Origin: an uncultured Erysipelotrichaceae bacterium
Lineage (GTDB): Bacteria; Bacillota_I; Bacilli_A; RFN20; CAG-826
Length of the DNA: 64,000 nt
NCBI GenBank assembly: GCA_902802905.1
Contig: CADCNT010000001.1
Location: forward strand, 62,001 to 126,000
Direction: 5' to 3'
Positions 1 to 9,406 of the stretch are shown piece by piece. Made by a program: the position numbers and the translations under genes. Within the stretch, counting starts at the first letter, position 1. The number at the start of each line of letters is the position of its first letter. The notes under the pieces were generated by a model. That model saw only the letters and a program-made list of their open reading frames with translations, had not been told where the DNA came from and made no database searches.

Positions 1-401
1 CTGGCAAGATATATGGCTTTGGTCACAAGATTATGAATGCTACATTCCATTATGGAGAAAGATATTACTTTGAAGGACCAACAGACCCTGCTAAGGCTAA
101 TAGAGATCCTAATACTAATAATGTTGGCTTCTTCGGATTCTTTAAAGGACAAATCTATGATGTGGTGTTTGATAATATCAACTCTCGTTCTTATAACTAT
201 GGTGGCTGTTTTGCCGGTAGAATCCTCTCTGGTGGCTTATTAGAAAACGTCATATTTATTAATTCGAAAACTTATTCCACATATACCGAATGTGATTACA
301 CAATCGACGATCTTGTTCAAGGAAGGATAGCCGCACGTAGTGCAGGCACATTTATTGGTGTGACCTATAATGGCACAGGTGTTGGCTTAATTGGTGCATA
401 A
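1..401 (+). CDS. C-terminal fragment of a larger, probably extracellular protein
   Basis: The reading frame is open from base 3 to the TAA at 399-401 and enters from outside the window, so only about 132 C-terminal residues are seen. They are rich in Gly, Asn, Tyr and Phe with an alternating pattern (GFFGFFKGQIYDVVF, then GGLLENVIFIN) that recalls extracellular beta-helix or GLUG-like repeat domains. There is no C-terminal membrane segment or LPXTG motif, unlike the next gene. The stop lies 2 bases before the start of the phosphoesterase, so the two are probably co-transcribed. The ATG at 33 is internal, because coding continues upstream of it. No specific function is recognised; the repeat assignment is inference. 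Confidence 0.6.
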   Translation, partial: GKIYGFGHKIMNATFHYGERYYFEGPTDPAKANRDPNTNNVGFFGFFKGQIYDVVFDNINSRSYNYGGCFAGRILSGGLLENVIFINSKTYSTYTECDYTIDDLVQGRIAARSAGTFIGVTYNGTGVGLIGA

Positions 402-403
402 TT

Positions 404-2338
404 ATGAAAAAGACTTCCTTAATTAAAGTATTATCCATTTCCACTTTATCAGCGTTATTAACTGGTTTAACTCTTTCTTTTGCTTCTAATAAAATAGTGA
501 AAGTTAAAGCAGAAGAAATAGGTGATTATGGTGACGCTGTAAGAATGCCTTCTATGACATTCTATGGAGATACCGCTACGCAAATGGGCTTCTGTTGGAC
601 AACCACAAATATTACTGGTACCGAGCTTCAAGTATTAGATAAGGCAACTTTTGATACTTATGGTAGTTTTGAAGCGGCTAGCCAATATATCAAATATTTT
701 GATGGCACAATCGAGGCTAGCTTAATTGCGGGTGATGGTTTTATTCATCGAGCACACGCTAAAGGATTATCACCTGACACTGAATATGTTTATCGCTTTG
801 GTGATGAAGAATTGTCTCAGTGGTGCGAACAAGGCACTTTTAAGACTAGTGCCAGAAGTAATCGCAACTTCACATTTATGCATATTTCTGACCCACAAGG
901 TGATAATGAACTACATTATGCTTCTTATAATCAATTGTTAAATGATTCATCTGGCCAATTTGACTATGAATGGATTGCTTTAACTGGTGATATCACCGAT
1001 GATTCTCATTTTGGTAAGAGTGTTGACCTTAATGAATGGGAAATGGCATTAACCGACCAATGGGAAGTCTTTAAAGACTATCCGGTCGCTGCGGTAAGCG
1101 GTAACCATGACGGAGCGTTACACGCTTTCCATTCTCGTTATAACTATGATTCACCTGAAGGCAGTGATACCTCTACTGGCGATTATTATTCATTTGATTA
1201 TCAAGGTGTTCATTTCACTTGCTTAAATAGTAATGATACTTCTAATCCAAAAGATCCTGACACAACAGGCATGGGTGAAGAACAATTGGCCTGGGCAGAA
1301 GCGGATTTAGCTAAGCATCAAAATGATAAATTCTTGATCGTGATGATGCATAAAGGCTTATTTGATAGTGGAGGTCACTCTTGTAATGAAGACCATAGTG
1401 ACTACGACATCGAAAAGATGAGAAGACAATTAGCCCCATTATTCACTAAGTATGGTGTTGATCTTGTCTTAGAAGGTCATGACCATTTATATAATTTATC
1501 TTATCCAATGGTGGCAGACACTTATGTTGGCCAAGATGAGTATTATCATATCGATGAAGGATATAAGTATTCTTATCGTGATTATGGTGATCTTAAACAC
1601 GTTTATACATTCTCTAACTTAGAAGGCACATTCTATTTCAATACTGGCACCGCTAGTGGACAAAAATACTACGCTCCAGTTATTGGCGGATCTATGGAGG
1701 ACACCATCTTTGATACCTCTAATCCAAACCAAAAGATGTTTACTATGGTTGATGTTCTAGACGATTCTATCTTGCTTAGAACATACTTATGTACTTCTAA
1801 TGAAGTATCATTATACAAAACTTATGCAATTGCCCATGATGATGAAGGCACACCATCACATGAAGGTGGTGACCACGACACAGATTTTGAAATCGAAGGC
1901 AATTATTCATTCGCCTATCAATTTGCTAGATATAACCACACCGCCAAGGTGAAGATGAAGAGTAAGAAACTCGTTCCTGCTGAGGCAGATTTAGCTGGTA
2001 AATTTGTTGGTACATTCTCTTGTGATGGAGGTAGTGGAACTTCTACTTGTAGACTATATCGCACTGGTAAAGTTACCATGGAAAACGAATTAATAATTGG
2101 TGAAGAAACAATTACATTTGCTACTGGTGGCAGCTGGTTTATGAACGAAAAGAAAGAACTAGTGATTTCCATTAGAGATGAAAAAGAAGTGCTAGTGACA
2201 TATGTTGCTAAAACTGCAAGCGACCAAAAGAGTGGTTGCGGTGGGAATATCGTTACAACTAGTATCTTATTATCATCTCTATCTGGCTTATTAGCGGTGA
2301 TGCTGCTACTTTCCAAAAAGAAAAGAAACGAACAATAG
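404..2338 (+). CDS. Secreted, membrane-anchored calcineurin-like metallophosphoesterase (purple acid phosphatase type)
   Basis: The 644-residue protein starts with a signal peptide (MKK, hydrophobic core, KVKA before EE). An Fn3-like N-terminal domain typical of purple acid phosphatases follows (about 45-150). The dimetal phosphoesterase domain shows DPQ at 163-165, GD..D at 195-199, GNHD at 233-236, a His in VMMHKG, and GHDH at 358-361. About 160 further residues lead to a C-terminal membrane helix and a KKKRNEQ tail, so the protein is probably tethered outside the cell. It should hydrolyse phosphate esters extracellularly; the substrate is unknown. DPQ replaces the usual DxH of motif I. AGGAGG precedes the following ABC gene by a normal distance, which suggests one operon. 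Confidence 0.85.
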   Translation: MKKTSLIKVLSISTLSALLTGLTLSFASNKIVKVKAEEIGDYGDAVRMPSMTFYGDTATQMGFCWTTTNITGTELQVLDKATFDTYGSFEAASQYIKYFDGTIEASLIAGDGFIHRAHAKGLSPDTEYVYRFGDEELSQWCEQGTFKTSARSNRNFTFMHISDPQGDNELHYASYNQLLNDSSGQFDYEWIALTGDITDDSHFGKSVDLNEWEMALTDQWEVFKDYPVAAVSGNHDGALHAFHSRYNYDSPEGSDTSTGDYYSFDYQGVHFTCLNSNDTSNPKDPDTTGMGEEQLAWAEADLAKHQNDKFLIVMMHKGLFDSGGHSCNEDHSDYDIEKMRRQLAPLFTKYGVDLVLEGHDHLYNLSYPMVADTYVGQDEYYHIDEGYKYSYRDYGDLKHVYTFSNLEGTFYFNTGTASGQKYYAPVIGGSMEDTIFDTSNPNQKMFTMVDVLDDSILLRTYLCTSNEVSLYKTYAIAHDDEGTPSHEGGDHDTDFEIEGNYSFAYQFARYNHTAKVKMKSKKLVPAEADLAGKFVGTFSCDGGSGTSTCRLYRTGKVTMENELIIGEETITFATGGSWFMNEKKELVISIRDEKEVLVTYVAKTASDQKSGCGGNIVTTSILLSSLSGLLAVMLLLSKKKRNEQ

Positions 2339-2350
2339 GAGGACTAATTT

Positions 2351-3883
2351 ATGACCAAATTACGTCTTGAACATGTTTATAAAGTATACAAAGGTAAAAA
2401 GAAAGACCAAGAAGTTCTTGCAGTCCAAGATTTTAATCTTGAGAGTGATAAAAAAGAATTTATCGTCTTTGTTGGTCCCTCTGGATGTGGCAAATCCACA
2501 ACTTTAAGAATGATTGCCGGTTTAGAAGATATTACTGCTGGTAAATTATTTATTGATGATGAATTAATGAATCGAGTGGAGCCACGTTATAGAAATGTCG
2601 CAATGGTGTTCCAAAACTACGCCTTATATCCACATATGACTGCCTATAACAATATGGCATTTGGCTTAAGAAATATGAAAGTTCCTACTCCTATATTAGG
2701 AGAAAACGGAGAACCTATTAAAGGCATTGATAATGCTTTAATTAGAAATCTCAAAGCGGATGTTAAACACTTACATAGAGATATTGCTAAATGTCAAAAA
2801 GCCAAAGCAAAAGCTGATGAATTTGCCAAACAAATTGAAGAAGTCGCTTTTAAGATGAAAGGCTTAAGTGAAGAAAACAAAGAACTTAAGAAACTTGAAA
2901 AACAAAAGAAACATTTAGAATTTAAGAAATTACAACAAGATCGTGTCGCCGAAAACGAATCAGTCTATCAGGCACAACTTGAAAGACTAAGTGAAGATAT
3001 TGAATACTTCTCCACACACGAAGTAACTTTATATAAGAATAAGCATTTCAGCAAACAAGAGATTGATCGTCGTATTAAAGAGGCGGCACAAATCCTTGAT
3101 ATCGAACCTCTTTTAAAACGTTTACCTGGTAATATGTCTGGTGGTCAAAGACAACGTGTCGCTTTAGGAAGAGCGATAGTGAGAACTCCTAAACTCTTCT
3201 TATTAGACGAACCATTATCTAACTTAGATGCGAAATTAAGAGCGCAAATGAGAGTGGAAATCACTAAGATTTACGATAAACTCGATACCACATTTATCTA
3301 TGTTACCCATGACCAAGTTGAAGCTTTAACGATGGGAACTAGAATTGTAGTTTTAAATGCCGGTGTTGTTCAACAAATTGATACCCCAACTAGATTATAT
3401 GATTATCCAAAGAATAGATTTGTGGCGGGATTCTTAGGAACCCCACAGATGAACTTCTTTGAAGTTAATGTTCAAAAACAAGGCAAGAACTTACATATTG
3501 ATATCTGCGATGGTAATTCCTTAGACTTACCGCTTTCTAAGATGAGAAAGATGGAAGAAAGTTATTTAGACGGGGAAGTGCACTCTGCAATTCTTGGTAT
3601 TAGAAGTGAAGATATTTCTATTGATGAGAAAGGTGAATTCCAAGTCAAAGTGTGCATTACAGAATCTCTTGGTAGTGATACATTACTCTACACTGACTTC
3701 GCTTTAGATAAAGAAATTGATATTAGACAATCCAAAACTGCTTTAACTGTGAAGGTTCCTGGTAGATTACTCATTGATAGAGAAAGCAAAATTAGAATCA
3801 ACTTCAATAAAGATAAAATCCATCTCTTCAGAAATGATGATGATAAAGAAGATTCATTACTTGGAGAAAGTATCGGTCAATAA
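2351..3883 (+). CDS. msmK: Sugar ABC transporter ATPase (MsmK/UgpC/MalK family) with a coiled-coil insertion
   Basis: This is the ATPase of a CUT1-type carbohydrate importer. Walker A is GPSGCGKST at 42-50, the signature MSGGQ is at 262-266, Walker B is LLDEP with D286 and E287, and the H-loop reads VTHDQ. A C-terminal TOBE/regulatory region (from about 370) is as in MalK. The protein has 510 residues where MalK has about 370. The excess is a Lys/Glu-rich helical stretch at about 125-235, between the Q-loop and the signature, predicted as a coiled coil. I recall long MsmK/UgpC proteins in mycoplasmas, which fits a Mollicutes-allied genome. No permease or binding protein is in view; they may lie to the left, or this ATPase may serve several importers. 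Confidence 0.9.
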   Translation: MTKLRLEHVYKVYKGKKKDQEVLAVQDFNLESDKKEFIVFVGPSGCGKSTTLRMIAGLEDITAGKLFIDDELMNRVEPRYRNVAMVFQNYALYPHMTAYNNMAFGLRNMKVPTPILGENGEPIKGIDNALIRNLKADVKHLHRDIAKCQKAKAKADEFAKQIEEVAFKMKGLSEENKELKKLEKQKKHLEFKKLQQDRVAENESVYQAQLERLSEDIEYFSTHEVTLYKNKHFSKQEIDRRIKEAAQILDIEPLLKRLPGNMSGGQRQRVALGRAIVRTPKLFLLDEPLSNLDAKLRAQMRVEITKIYDKLDTTFIYVTHDQVEALTMGTRIVVLNAGVVQQIDTPTRLYDYPKNRFVAGFLGTPQMNFFEVNVQKQGKNLHIDICDGNSLDLPLSKMRKMEESYLDGEVHSAILGIRSEDISIDEKGEFQVKVCITESLGSDTLLYTDFALDKEIDIRQSKTALTVKVPGRLLIDRESKIRINFNKDKIHLFRNDDDKEDSLLGESIGQ

Positions 3884-3892
3884 TTAAGGTCT

Positions 3893-4966
3893 ATGAAAAA
3901 AGAAGTATTATTCGCGCTAGCGTACGGCTTTAAACTTAACGGAAAAATCGTTGATATCCGTCCTTTTGGTGAAGGTCATATTAATTCTACTTTTGTTATT
4001 GAGACTGAAAGTGAAAAATATATCTTACAAAAAATAAATAGCTATGTCTTCAAGGACATAGATGCTTTGATGAATAACATTGATTTAGTTACTAAATATA
4101 TTAGATTTAAAGGTCAAGAATCTTTAGAGATTATTCCTACTAAAGAAGATAAGTTATATCAAAAATATAAAGGAAAATATTATCGTGTCTACGTCTTTGT
4201 GAAAGACACAGTGTGTTATCAAAAAGTGACGTCTTTAGATTTAGCAAGAAGCGCAGGATCATCCTTTGGCGAGCTTCATTACATTTTAAAAGATTTTCCA
4301 GTTAATCAAATCGTAGAAGTAATTCCAAACTTCCATAATACCGAAAAACGATTCTTAGATTTCCTTGATGCTTATAGCAAAGCGGAAGATTACCTTAAAG
4401 AGGAAGCAAAAGAAGAAATAGATTATGTCCTTAACCATGAATATAGCTACGGCACAATTAATCAAGCTTTAAAAAATGGGGAAGTAAAAGTTAGGGTTAC
4501 TCATAACGACACTAAAATCAATAATATTCTCTTTGATAAAAAAACAGGCCAGTTTCGTTGCGTAATTGATCTAGATACAGTGATGCCTGGTAGTGTCCTA
4601 TACGATATCGGTGACGCTTTTAGAGGGATGTTCACTGGTGAAAACGAAGACAATCCAGACTTATCTAAACAAGTAGTGGATTTCAATATCTATAAAGAAT
4701 ACATCAAAGCCTATTTAGAGAAGATGAACACTGAACTAACTAGTAAAGAAAAAGAACTGATTCCATTTTCTATCTACTTAATGACTATTGAATGTGGAAT
4801 GAGGTTTCTAGAAGACTTCCTTAGAGGCAATGTCTATTTTGCCACTAAATATCGAACACATAATCTAGTAAGAGCAAGAACTCAAATTGCTTTAGCGGAA
4901 CAAGTTTTAAATAATCTTGATAAATTAAATCAAATGACGGAGGAAATAATAAATGAACTCAATTAA
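3893..4966 (+). CDS. nahK: N-acetylhexosamine 1-kinase-like sugar kinase (aminoglycoside phosphotransferase fold)
   Basis: The 357-residue protein is close to the length of bifidobacterial NahK (about 359). The N-lobe begins FGEGHINSTF, followed by YILQKIN with the ATP-binding Lys. The catalytic loop is THNDTKINN with D206, and the metal site is IDLD at 226-228. NahK converts GlcNAc or GalNAc to the 1-phosphate in the cytoplasm. The next gene is a GH20 hexosaminidase overlapping by 14 bases, and a GH94 phosphorylase and a phosphohexomutase are nearby. This supports an N-acetylhexosamine substrate, but the fold alone does not exclude another sugar or choline-type substrate. Confidence 0.75.
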   Translation: MKKEVLFALAYGFKLNGKIVDIRPFGEGHINSTFVIETESEKYILQKINSYVFKDIDALMNNIDLVTKYIRFKGQESLEIIPTKEDKLYQKYKGKYYRVYVFVKDTVCYQKVTSLDLARSAGSSFGELHYILKDFPVNQIVEVIPNFHNTEKRFLDFLDAYSKAEDYLKEEAKEEIDYVLNHEYSYGTINQALKNGEVKVRVTHNDTKINNILFDKKTGQFRCVIDLDTVMPGSVLYDIGDAFRGMFTGENEDNPDLSKQVVDFNIYKEYIKAYLEKMNTELTSKEKELIPFSIYLMTIECGMRFLEDFLRGNVYFATKYRTHNLVRARTQIALAEQVLNNLDKLNQMTEEIINELN

Positions 4967-6803
4967 AGAAATGGTAGAAGCTGCAAGTAAATTCTTAGAC
5001 GAAGAATTATTTTCCTCTATTAAAGTCTCCTATCAAACTTGCAAAGACAAAGATTATTTAAAAGTTGCTCGTAAAGATAGCGAAGTTAGCATTACATATG
5101 GCCAATTATCTTCTTTATTTAGAGGATTAACTTTAGTTAAAGAAAAAGCAAACGAGAAACAATATGAAGTTGAATTTCATAAGCATTTTGATACGAATTG
5201 TTGGATGATTGATGTTTCTCGTAACGCAGTGATGAAACCATCGCAGGTCAAAAAGATCATCATGATTATGGCGCTTTTCGGTCTTAATAGATTAATGCTT
5301 TATACAGAAGACACTTTCCAATTAGACAATAAAAAATACCCATATTTTGGATATTTAAGAGGTGCTTATTCCATCAGAGAACTTCAAGATTTAGATGAAT
5401 ATGCAGCCTCATTAGGTGTGGAACTCGTTCCATGTATTGAAACTCTTGATCATTTAGGAAGAGTAATGCGCTGGGATGCATTTAACAATATTCAAGATGG
5501 TCCATCAAATATCAATCCTGGCGAAGAAGAAACTTATGTTTTTATTGAAGAATTAATTAAAACTTGCCGCAAATGTTATAAAACTAACATCATTCATGTC
5601 GGCATGGATGAAAGCATGAACCTTGGTTTAGGCAAATATTTATTGAAAAATCGTAATAATGTTCCTAACCAAATGGAATTATTTAACAAACACTTACAAA
5701 GAGTAATTGATATTTGTAAAAAATATAATTTTAGGCCAATTATTTGGAGTGATATGTTTTTCCGCTTAATCGATGAAGGTGGCAATTATTACACCAATAA
5801 ACAATTAACACCAGAAATCATTGATATGATTCCAAAAGATGTCGATTTAGTGTATTGGGATTATTATCATGACGATCGTTCTACCTATGAAGTGATGCTT
5901 AAAAAACATCAACAAACACATAATCCAGTTGCGTTTGCTGGTGGTGCTTGGAACTGGGCTACTTTAGCTCCGTTTACTAAACTTGCGAAAAACAGAAGTA
6001 TTATCGCTTTAGAAGTGATGGTAGAAAACAAAGTTAAAGATGTGATGGTCACTACTTGGGGTGATTTTGGTGCTGAATGTTCTAACTTTGCTGCTTTATC
6101 TTCTTTGGCGGTCTATTCTGAATTTGATTTTTTAGGTCGCCATGACCAAACTGCGTTAGAGTCTCTTTTTGAAGCAGTTACTGGTGAAAAACTGTCCTCT
6201 TTCCATTTATTAGACACACCTAATGAACCAGAACACATTGCTAAGGTTGGAGAATTTAATTGCGGTAGATATTATTTCTATCAAGACCCTTTGCTTGGCT
6301 TATTCGATTCTACAGTCAAAGAATCTTATAAAAAGAAATACCTTTCTTATTTGCCATTATTAGAAAAGGCAATAAAAGAAAGTGTTAATTATAAGTATTT
6401 GTATCAATATACTTATGACTTATTGTCTGTTTTAGTGGATAAAGTTGATTTAGGTGTAAATCTAAGAAAATATTACAAAGAAAACAAGCTAGATAAACTG
6501 CAAGAGATTAAAGATGTAGTCTTACCTAGACTAATGGAGAATATCGCTAAATTCGAAAGAACTAGCGAATATCGTTGGCGAAAAGAAAATCGTTCTTTTG
6601 GCTATGAAGTAATTGATGGCAGAATTGGATTTTTAAAGAATCGTCTAAATTCCACATATCGATTATTAGAAGAATATTTATCTAAAAAAATTGATCACAT
6701 CGAAGAGTTAGAAGCGGAACTACTTCCTTATTCTTCTAAAACCCCTGATGATGAATTTGGTGTTGCCCCTTGGATTTATAATGTTTCACCTTGTGAGGTA
6801 TAA
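4953..6803 (+). CDS. Cytoplasmic GH20 beta-N-acetylhexosaminidase
   Basis: The 616-residue protein lacks a signal peptide, so it acts on imported oligosaccharides. A short N-terminal alpha/beta region precedes a TIM barrel from about residue 75 (WMIDVSRNAV, LMLYTED, ELVPCIETLDHLGR). The GH20 catalytic pair lies in HVGMDES, with D219 as the residue that positions the substrate acetamido group and E220 as acid/base. The C-terminal 200 residues are helical. GH20 enzymes release terminal GlcNAc or GalNAc. The start overlaps the kinase gene and has GGAGG upstream inside it, so translation is coupled and the released sugar would feed the kinase directly. Confidence 0.85.
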   Translation: MNSIKEMVEAASKFLDEELFSSIKVSYQTCKDKDYLKVARKDSEVSITYGQLSSLFRGLTLVKEKANEKQYEVEFHKHFDTNCWMIDVSRNAVMKPSQVKKIIMIMALFGLNRLMLYTEDTFQLDNKKYPYFGYLRGAYSIRELQDLDEYAASLGVELVPCIETLDHLGRVMRWDAFNNIQDGPSNINPGEEETYVFIEELIKTCRKCYKTNIIHVGMDESMNLGLGKYLLKNRNNVPNQMELFNKHLQRVIDICKKYNFRPIIWSDMFFRLIDEGGNYYTNKQLTPEIIDMIPKDVDLVYWDYYHDDRSTYEVMLKKHQQTHNPVAFAGGAWNWATLAPFTKLAKNRSIIALEVMVENKVKDVMVTTWGDFGAECSNFAALSSLAVYSEFDFLGRHDQTALESLFEAVTGEKLSSFHLLDTPNEPEHIAKVGEFNCGRYYFYQDPLLGLFDSTVKESYKKKYLSYLPLLEKAIKESVNYKYLYQYTYDLLSVLVDKVDLGVNLRKYYKENKLDKLQEIKDVVLPRLMENIAKFERTSEYRWRKENRSFGYEVIDGRIGFLKNRLNSTYRLLEEYLSKKIDHIEELEAELLPYSSKTPDDEFGVAPWIYNVSPCEV

Positions 6804-6806
6804 ATT

Positions 6807-9293
6807 ATGTTGAATAAATTATTAAAATGCTGCTTCCCTGTTGCGTTATTAAGCTCTTTGTTTCTTTTTGTAGGTAAAGAACCAGTTAAAGCGGAAGCAA
6901 CTGGTAATAGACCAGAATACAGCATTCCTGTTCTAGCAGGAGAAGAATTAGACACCGCTAACATGGTGTTCGATGATTTTAATGATGGTATTAACTCTGA
7001 TAGATGGTGGATTAACAATCGTTCATGGGCCAACGTTAACGGTAGAAAAAATGGTGGAGTTGTTCCTGAAAATATTTTCTATGATTCTACGGAAGGCACC
7101 GCGATTATTAGATCAACAGGCGACTATTACGCTGAAAAAGAAATATCAACTCCAAAAAATGCTTTGGCGGAAGACGGCAAACGTAGTGGTGGTGATTTAG
7201 TCTCTAAATTTCTAACTTATCCTGGTAGATATGAAGTAAGAATGAAAGTGGCTCCTAGATATGGTGTTTGTACCACAATGTGGACATATATTGAATATGG
7301 TGGCTATATCAGCTCTATTGATGGGAGGCATAATCACGAAATTGATATCGAACTGCCATATGATGGCAATTTCAAAAAAGTGAGTTTCGGTAACTACACC
7401 GGTGGTTTTGATTCAATGCATACGTCAGAAAAAATATTTGTGGATAATCCGTTAAATGATGGCGAATATCATACTTATGGGTTCGATTGGTATTATAACG
7501 ATAACACAGGCAATAAACTTATTAGATATTACATTGATGGTGTTGTACTATGTACAATCGACGAAAATGTTCCTTTTTATAAAACCAAAGTCAATATCGG
7601 TTGTTGGATTCCTGATAGTAGACTTGCAGGAACACCTCCGAGATTCGATAAAACCTATGCAGATATTGATTATTTTAAATATGTCCCTTTTAAGAATAAT
7701 CGACATGAAGACGCCCATTTTACTGCTGAAGACGAAGAAAAAGGTAAAAATCCATATAACTTCACTACAGGTGCATCTATTGACCAATATCCAAGCCAAT
7801 CTACTCCAAACATTGTGAGGAACTATTTCCCTAACGGAACATTTGACTTTGTCAAAAAACAAAGTTCATCGCATTGGTTAGACCAAGATGTGACTGGTAT
7901 TGAAAATAGTGATGTTACTATCGCTAAAACGACATATGATCGAAGTTCATCCTCTAATAGTGGTGGCGCATGTATTTCCGCAAACGGATATGTAGCGGGG
8001 TACATTGATTCTTGTTATAAAGGACAAACATTTAATTTGTCTATTGATTATCGTTATCAAGGGACCGCTCAAGTTTATGCTTTTAATAGCTCAGATGCTT
8101 CAACCTTAGTGGATTCTTTTGATTTTGAATATTCTTCATCATGGGCTCATTTTTCCTACGACGTTGAAATAGATGTTAATGACACATGTTATATCATGGT
8201 TGCTATTAGAAATTATACAAGCAGTGATTTATGGGTTGATAATATCACTCTTCTTTTAGGTCAAACTCAAGAACAACCTGTGGATGAATCAAGCAATCAC
8301 TTTATGACTATTTTCCACGAAAATCCAACAGTGCTTTCTGCTTTTAACACAGCTAGTGAAACAACTAGTAGCAGTTACACTAACTCTGTTTTAAATGATT
8401 TAGATTACACTTCCGCTATTGATTGGAAGATAAGCTATGGAAGATATGAAGCCAGGAATAATGACTATATTCATAGTATAACCATGAGTGCCAGCAGTTA
8501 TTCCATCAGTAGTGATGCCTCTGGAGATAACAAAGATATTTATGATGTTATAGCTGCAAATGATTCTTTATCTGGAGATCAATCAGTGATTTATTCCACT
8601 AACGCGATTAAAAACATTAAGGATATTTCATTATCTTGGGGATCTTGCGAGTCAGGAAATGTTTATGTTTTATATAAACTAGAAAATAGTGCTTCGTGGA
8701 ATTATTTGACTTCATTTGTTGCTACGGCTGCTAATAGTGGTAGCAATAGTAAAACATCGTGGAATCGTCGACAACTTGTTGTCGATAGTAGCAATGCAAA
8801 TTTTGCTAATTACTTATATGGAGAAAATGCTCAAATCGCATTTGCTTATTCAAGTCAATCTACTAATACAGACACTATGTATATCAGAATGAATTCTATT
8901 ATTATCAACAAAGTTGAATCAATTAAAGCAAAGATTAACTATTGGAGCGAAAATAACACTAATTTATGTGGCGTATCTGGAAAATTATTAAATGCTAAAT
9001 CTCTTGAACATTTTGATTTAGAAATGGTCAATTATAATTTGACAGTTGCTCAAGCTAATGATTTAAACAGCGAAATCACAATCACCGGTGCCGCTAAAGA
9101 AGCAACATATTATGATCAATTTGTTTATTTGTGTAATATTGCTGGTATCACCCCTAATGCCACTCCAACTAATTTAGTTAAAAATGATTTCATTACTTAT
9201 CGTAGTGGACTCACACTTGCCATTATTATCGCCACATCGTGCATGTTGATTGTTGGAGTAGGATTGTTAATAGCAAAAAGAAGAAAAGATTAA
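6807..9293 (+). CDS. Secreted, membrane-anchored GH16 endo-glycanase with accessory domains
   Basis: The 828-residue protein has a signal peptide ending PVKA, then a GH16 jelly-roll domain (about 50-295). The family motif E-I-D-I-E gives E178 as nucleophile, D180, and E182 as acid/base. A carbohydrate-binding-like beta domain follows (about 330-480, GTFDF to LWVDNITLLLG). A C-terminal module (about 510-720) resembles that of the next gene, and the protein ends in a membrane helix plus KRRKD. GH16 includes beta-glucanases and endo-beta-galactosidases active on mucin-type chains; the latter would fit the N-acetylhexosamine enzymes nearby, but sequence reading cannot decide. GAGG of the preceding gene's end supplies the ribosome site 4 bases after its stop. 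Confidence 0.85.
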   Translation: MLNKLLKCCFPVALLSSLFLFVGKEPVKAEATGNRPEYSIPVLAGEELDTANMVFDDFNDGINSDRWWINNRSWANVNGRKNGGVVPENIFYDSTEGTAIIRSTGDYYAEKEISTPKNALAEDGKRSGGDLVSKFLTYPGRYEVRMKVAPRYGVCTTMWTYIEYGGYISSIDGRHNHEIDIELPYDGNFKKVSFGNYTGGFDSMHTSEKIFVDNPLNDGEYHTYGFDWYYNDNTGNKLIRYYIDGVVLCTIDENVPFYKTKVNIGCWIPDSRLAGTPPRFDKTYADIDYFKYVPFKNNRHEDAHFTAEDEEKGKNPYNFTTGASIDQYPSQSTPNIVRNYFPNGTFDFVKKQSSSHWLDQDVTGIENSDVTIAKTTYDRSSSSNSGGACISANGYVAGYIDSCYKGQTFNLSIDYRYQGTAQVYAFNSSDASTLVDSFDFEYSSSWAHFSYDVEIDVNDTCYIMVAIRNYTSSDLWVDNITLLLGQTQEQPVDESSNHFMTIFHENPTVLSAFNTASETTSSSYTNSVLNDLDYTSAIDWKISYGRYEARNNDYIHSITMSASSYSISSDASGDNKDIYDVIAANDSLSGDQSVIYSTNAIKNIKDISLSWGSCESGNVYVLYKLENSASWNYLTSFVATAANSGSNSKTSWNRRQLVVDSSNANFANYLYGENAQIAFAYSSQSTNTDTMYIRMNSIIINKVESIKAKINYWSENNTNLCGVSGKLLNAKSLEHFDLEMVNYNLTVAQANDLNSEITITGAAKEATYYDQFVYLCNIAGITPNATPTNLVKNDFITYRSGLTLAIIIATSCMLIVGVGLLIAKRRKD

Positions 9294-9294
9294 A

Positions 9295-9347
9295 GTTTTT
9301 TAAGTTTATAAAAAAATATTGAATTATTAGACTATTATTTATAAAAT
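9295..9347 (+). promoter_or_regulatory. Promoter with shared A/T box (copy 1)
   Basis: A T-tract, TTTATAAAAAAAT, is followed directly by -35 TTGAAT (9319-9324), a 17-base spacer and -10 TAAAAT (9342-9347). The same arrangement, with the box ending 23 bases before -10, recurs at 11131 and 15190. It gives the next gene its own promoter although the GH16 gene runs into it. Confidence 0.55.
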
Positions 9348-9406
9348 AAAAGTAATAAAAATGATAGATAACTTTTCCTTTATCATGAAAAAACATGGAG
9401 GTTTTT

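Noticed and set aside
33-35. ATG at 33 as the start of the first gene
   Set aside because: The same frame is open back to the window edge with continuous coding character and there is no ribosome site, so it is internal to a truncated gene.
1918-2316. Minus-strand ORF of 132 codons opposite the phosphoesterase
   Set aside because: No ribosome site or recognisable domain, and the plus strand carries a well-supported protein with a membrane anchor.
8767-8784. TCGACAAC/GTTGTCGA inverted repeat
   Set aside because: It lies deep inside the GH16 coding frame with no promoter or T run near, and is probably chance.
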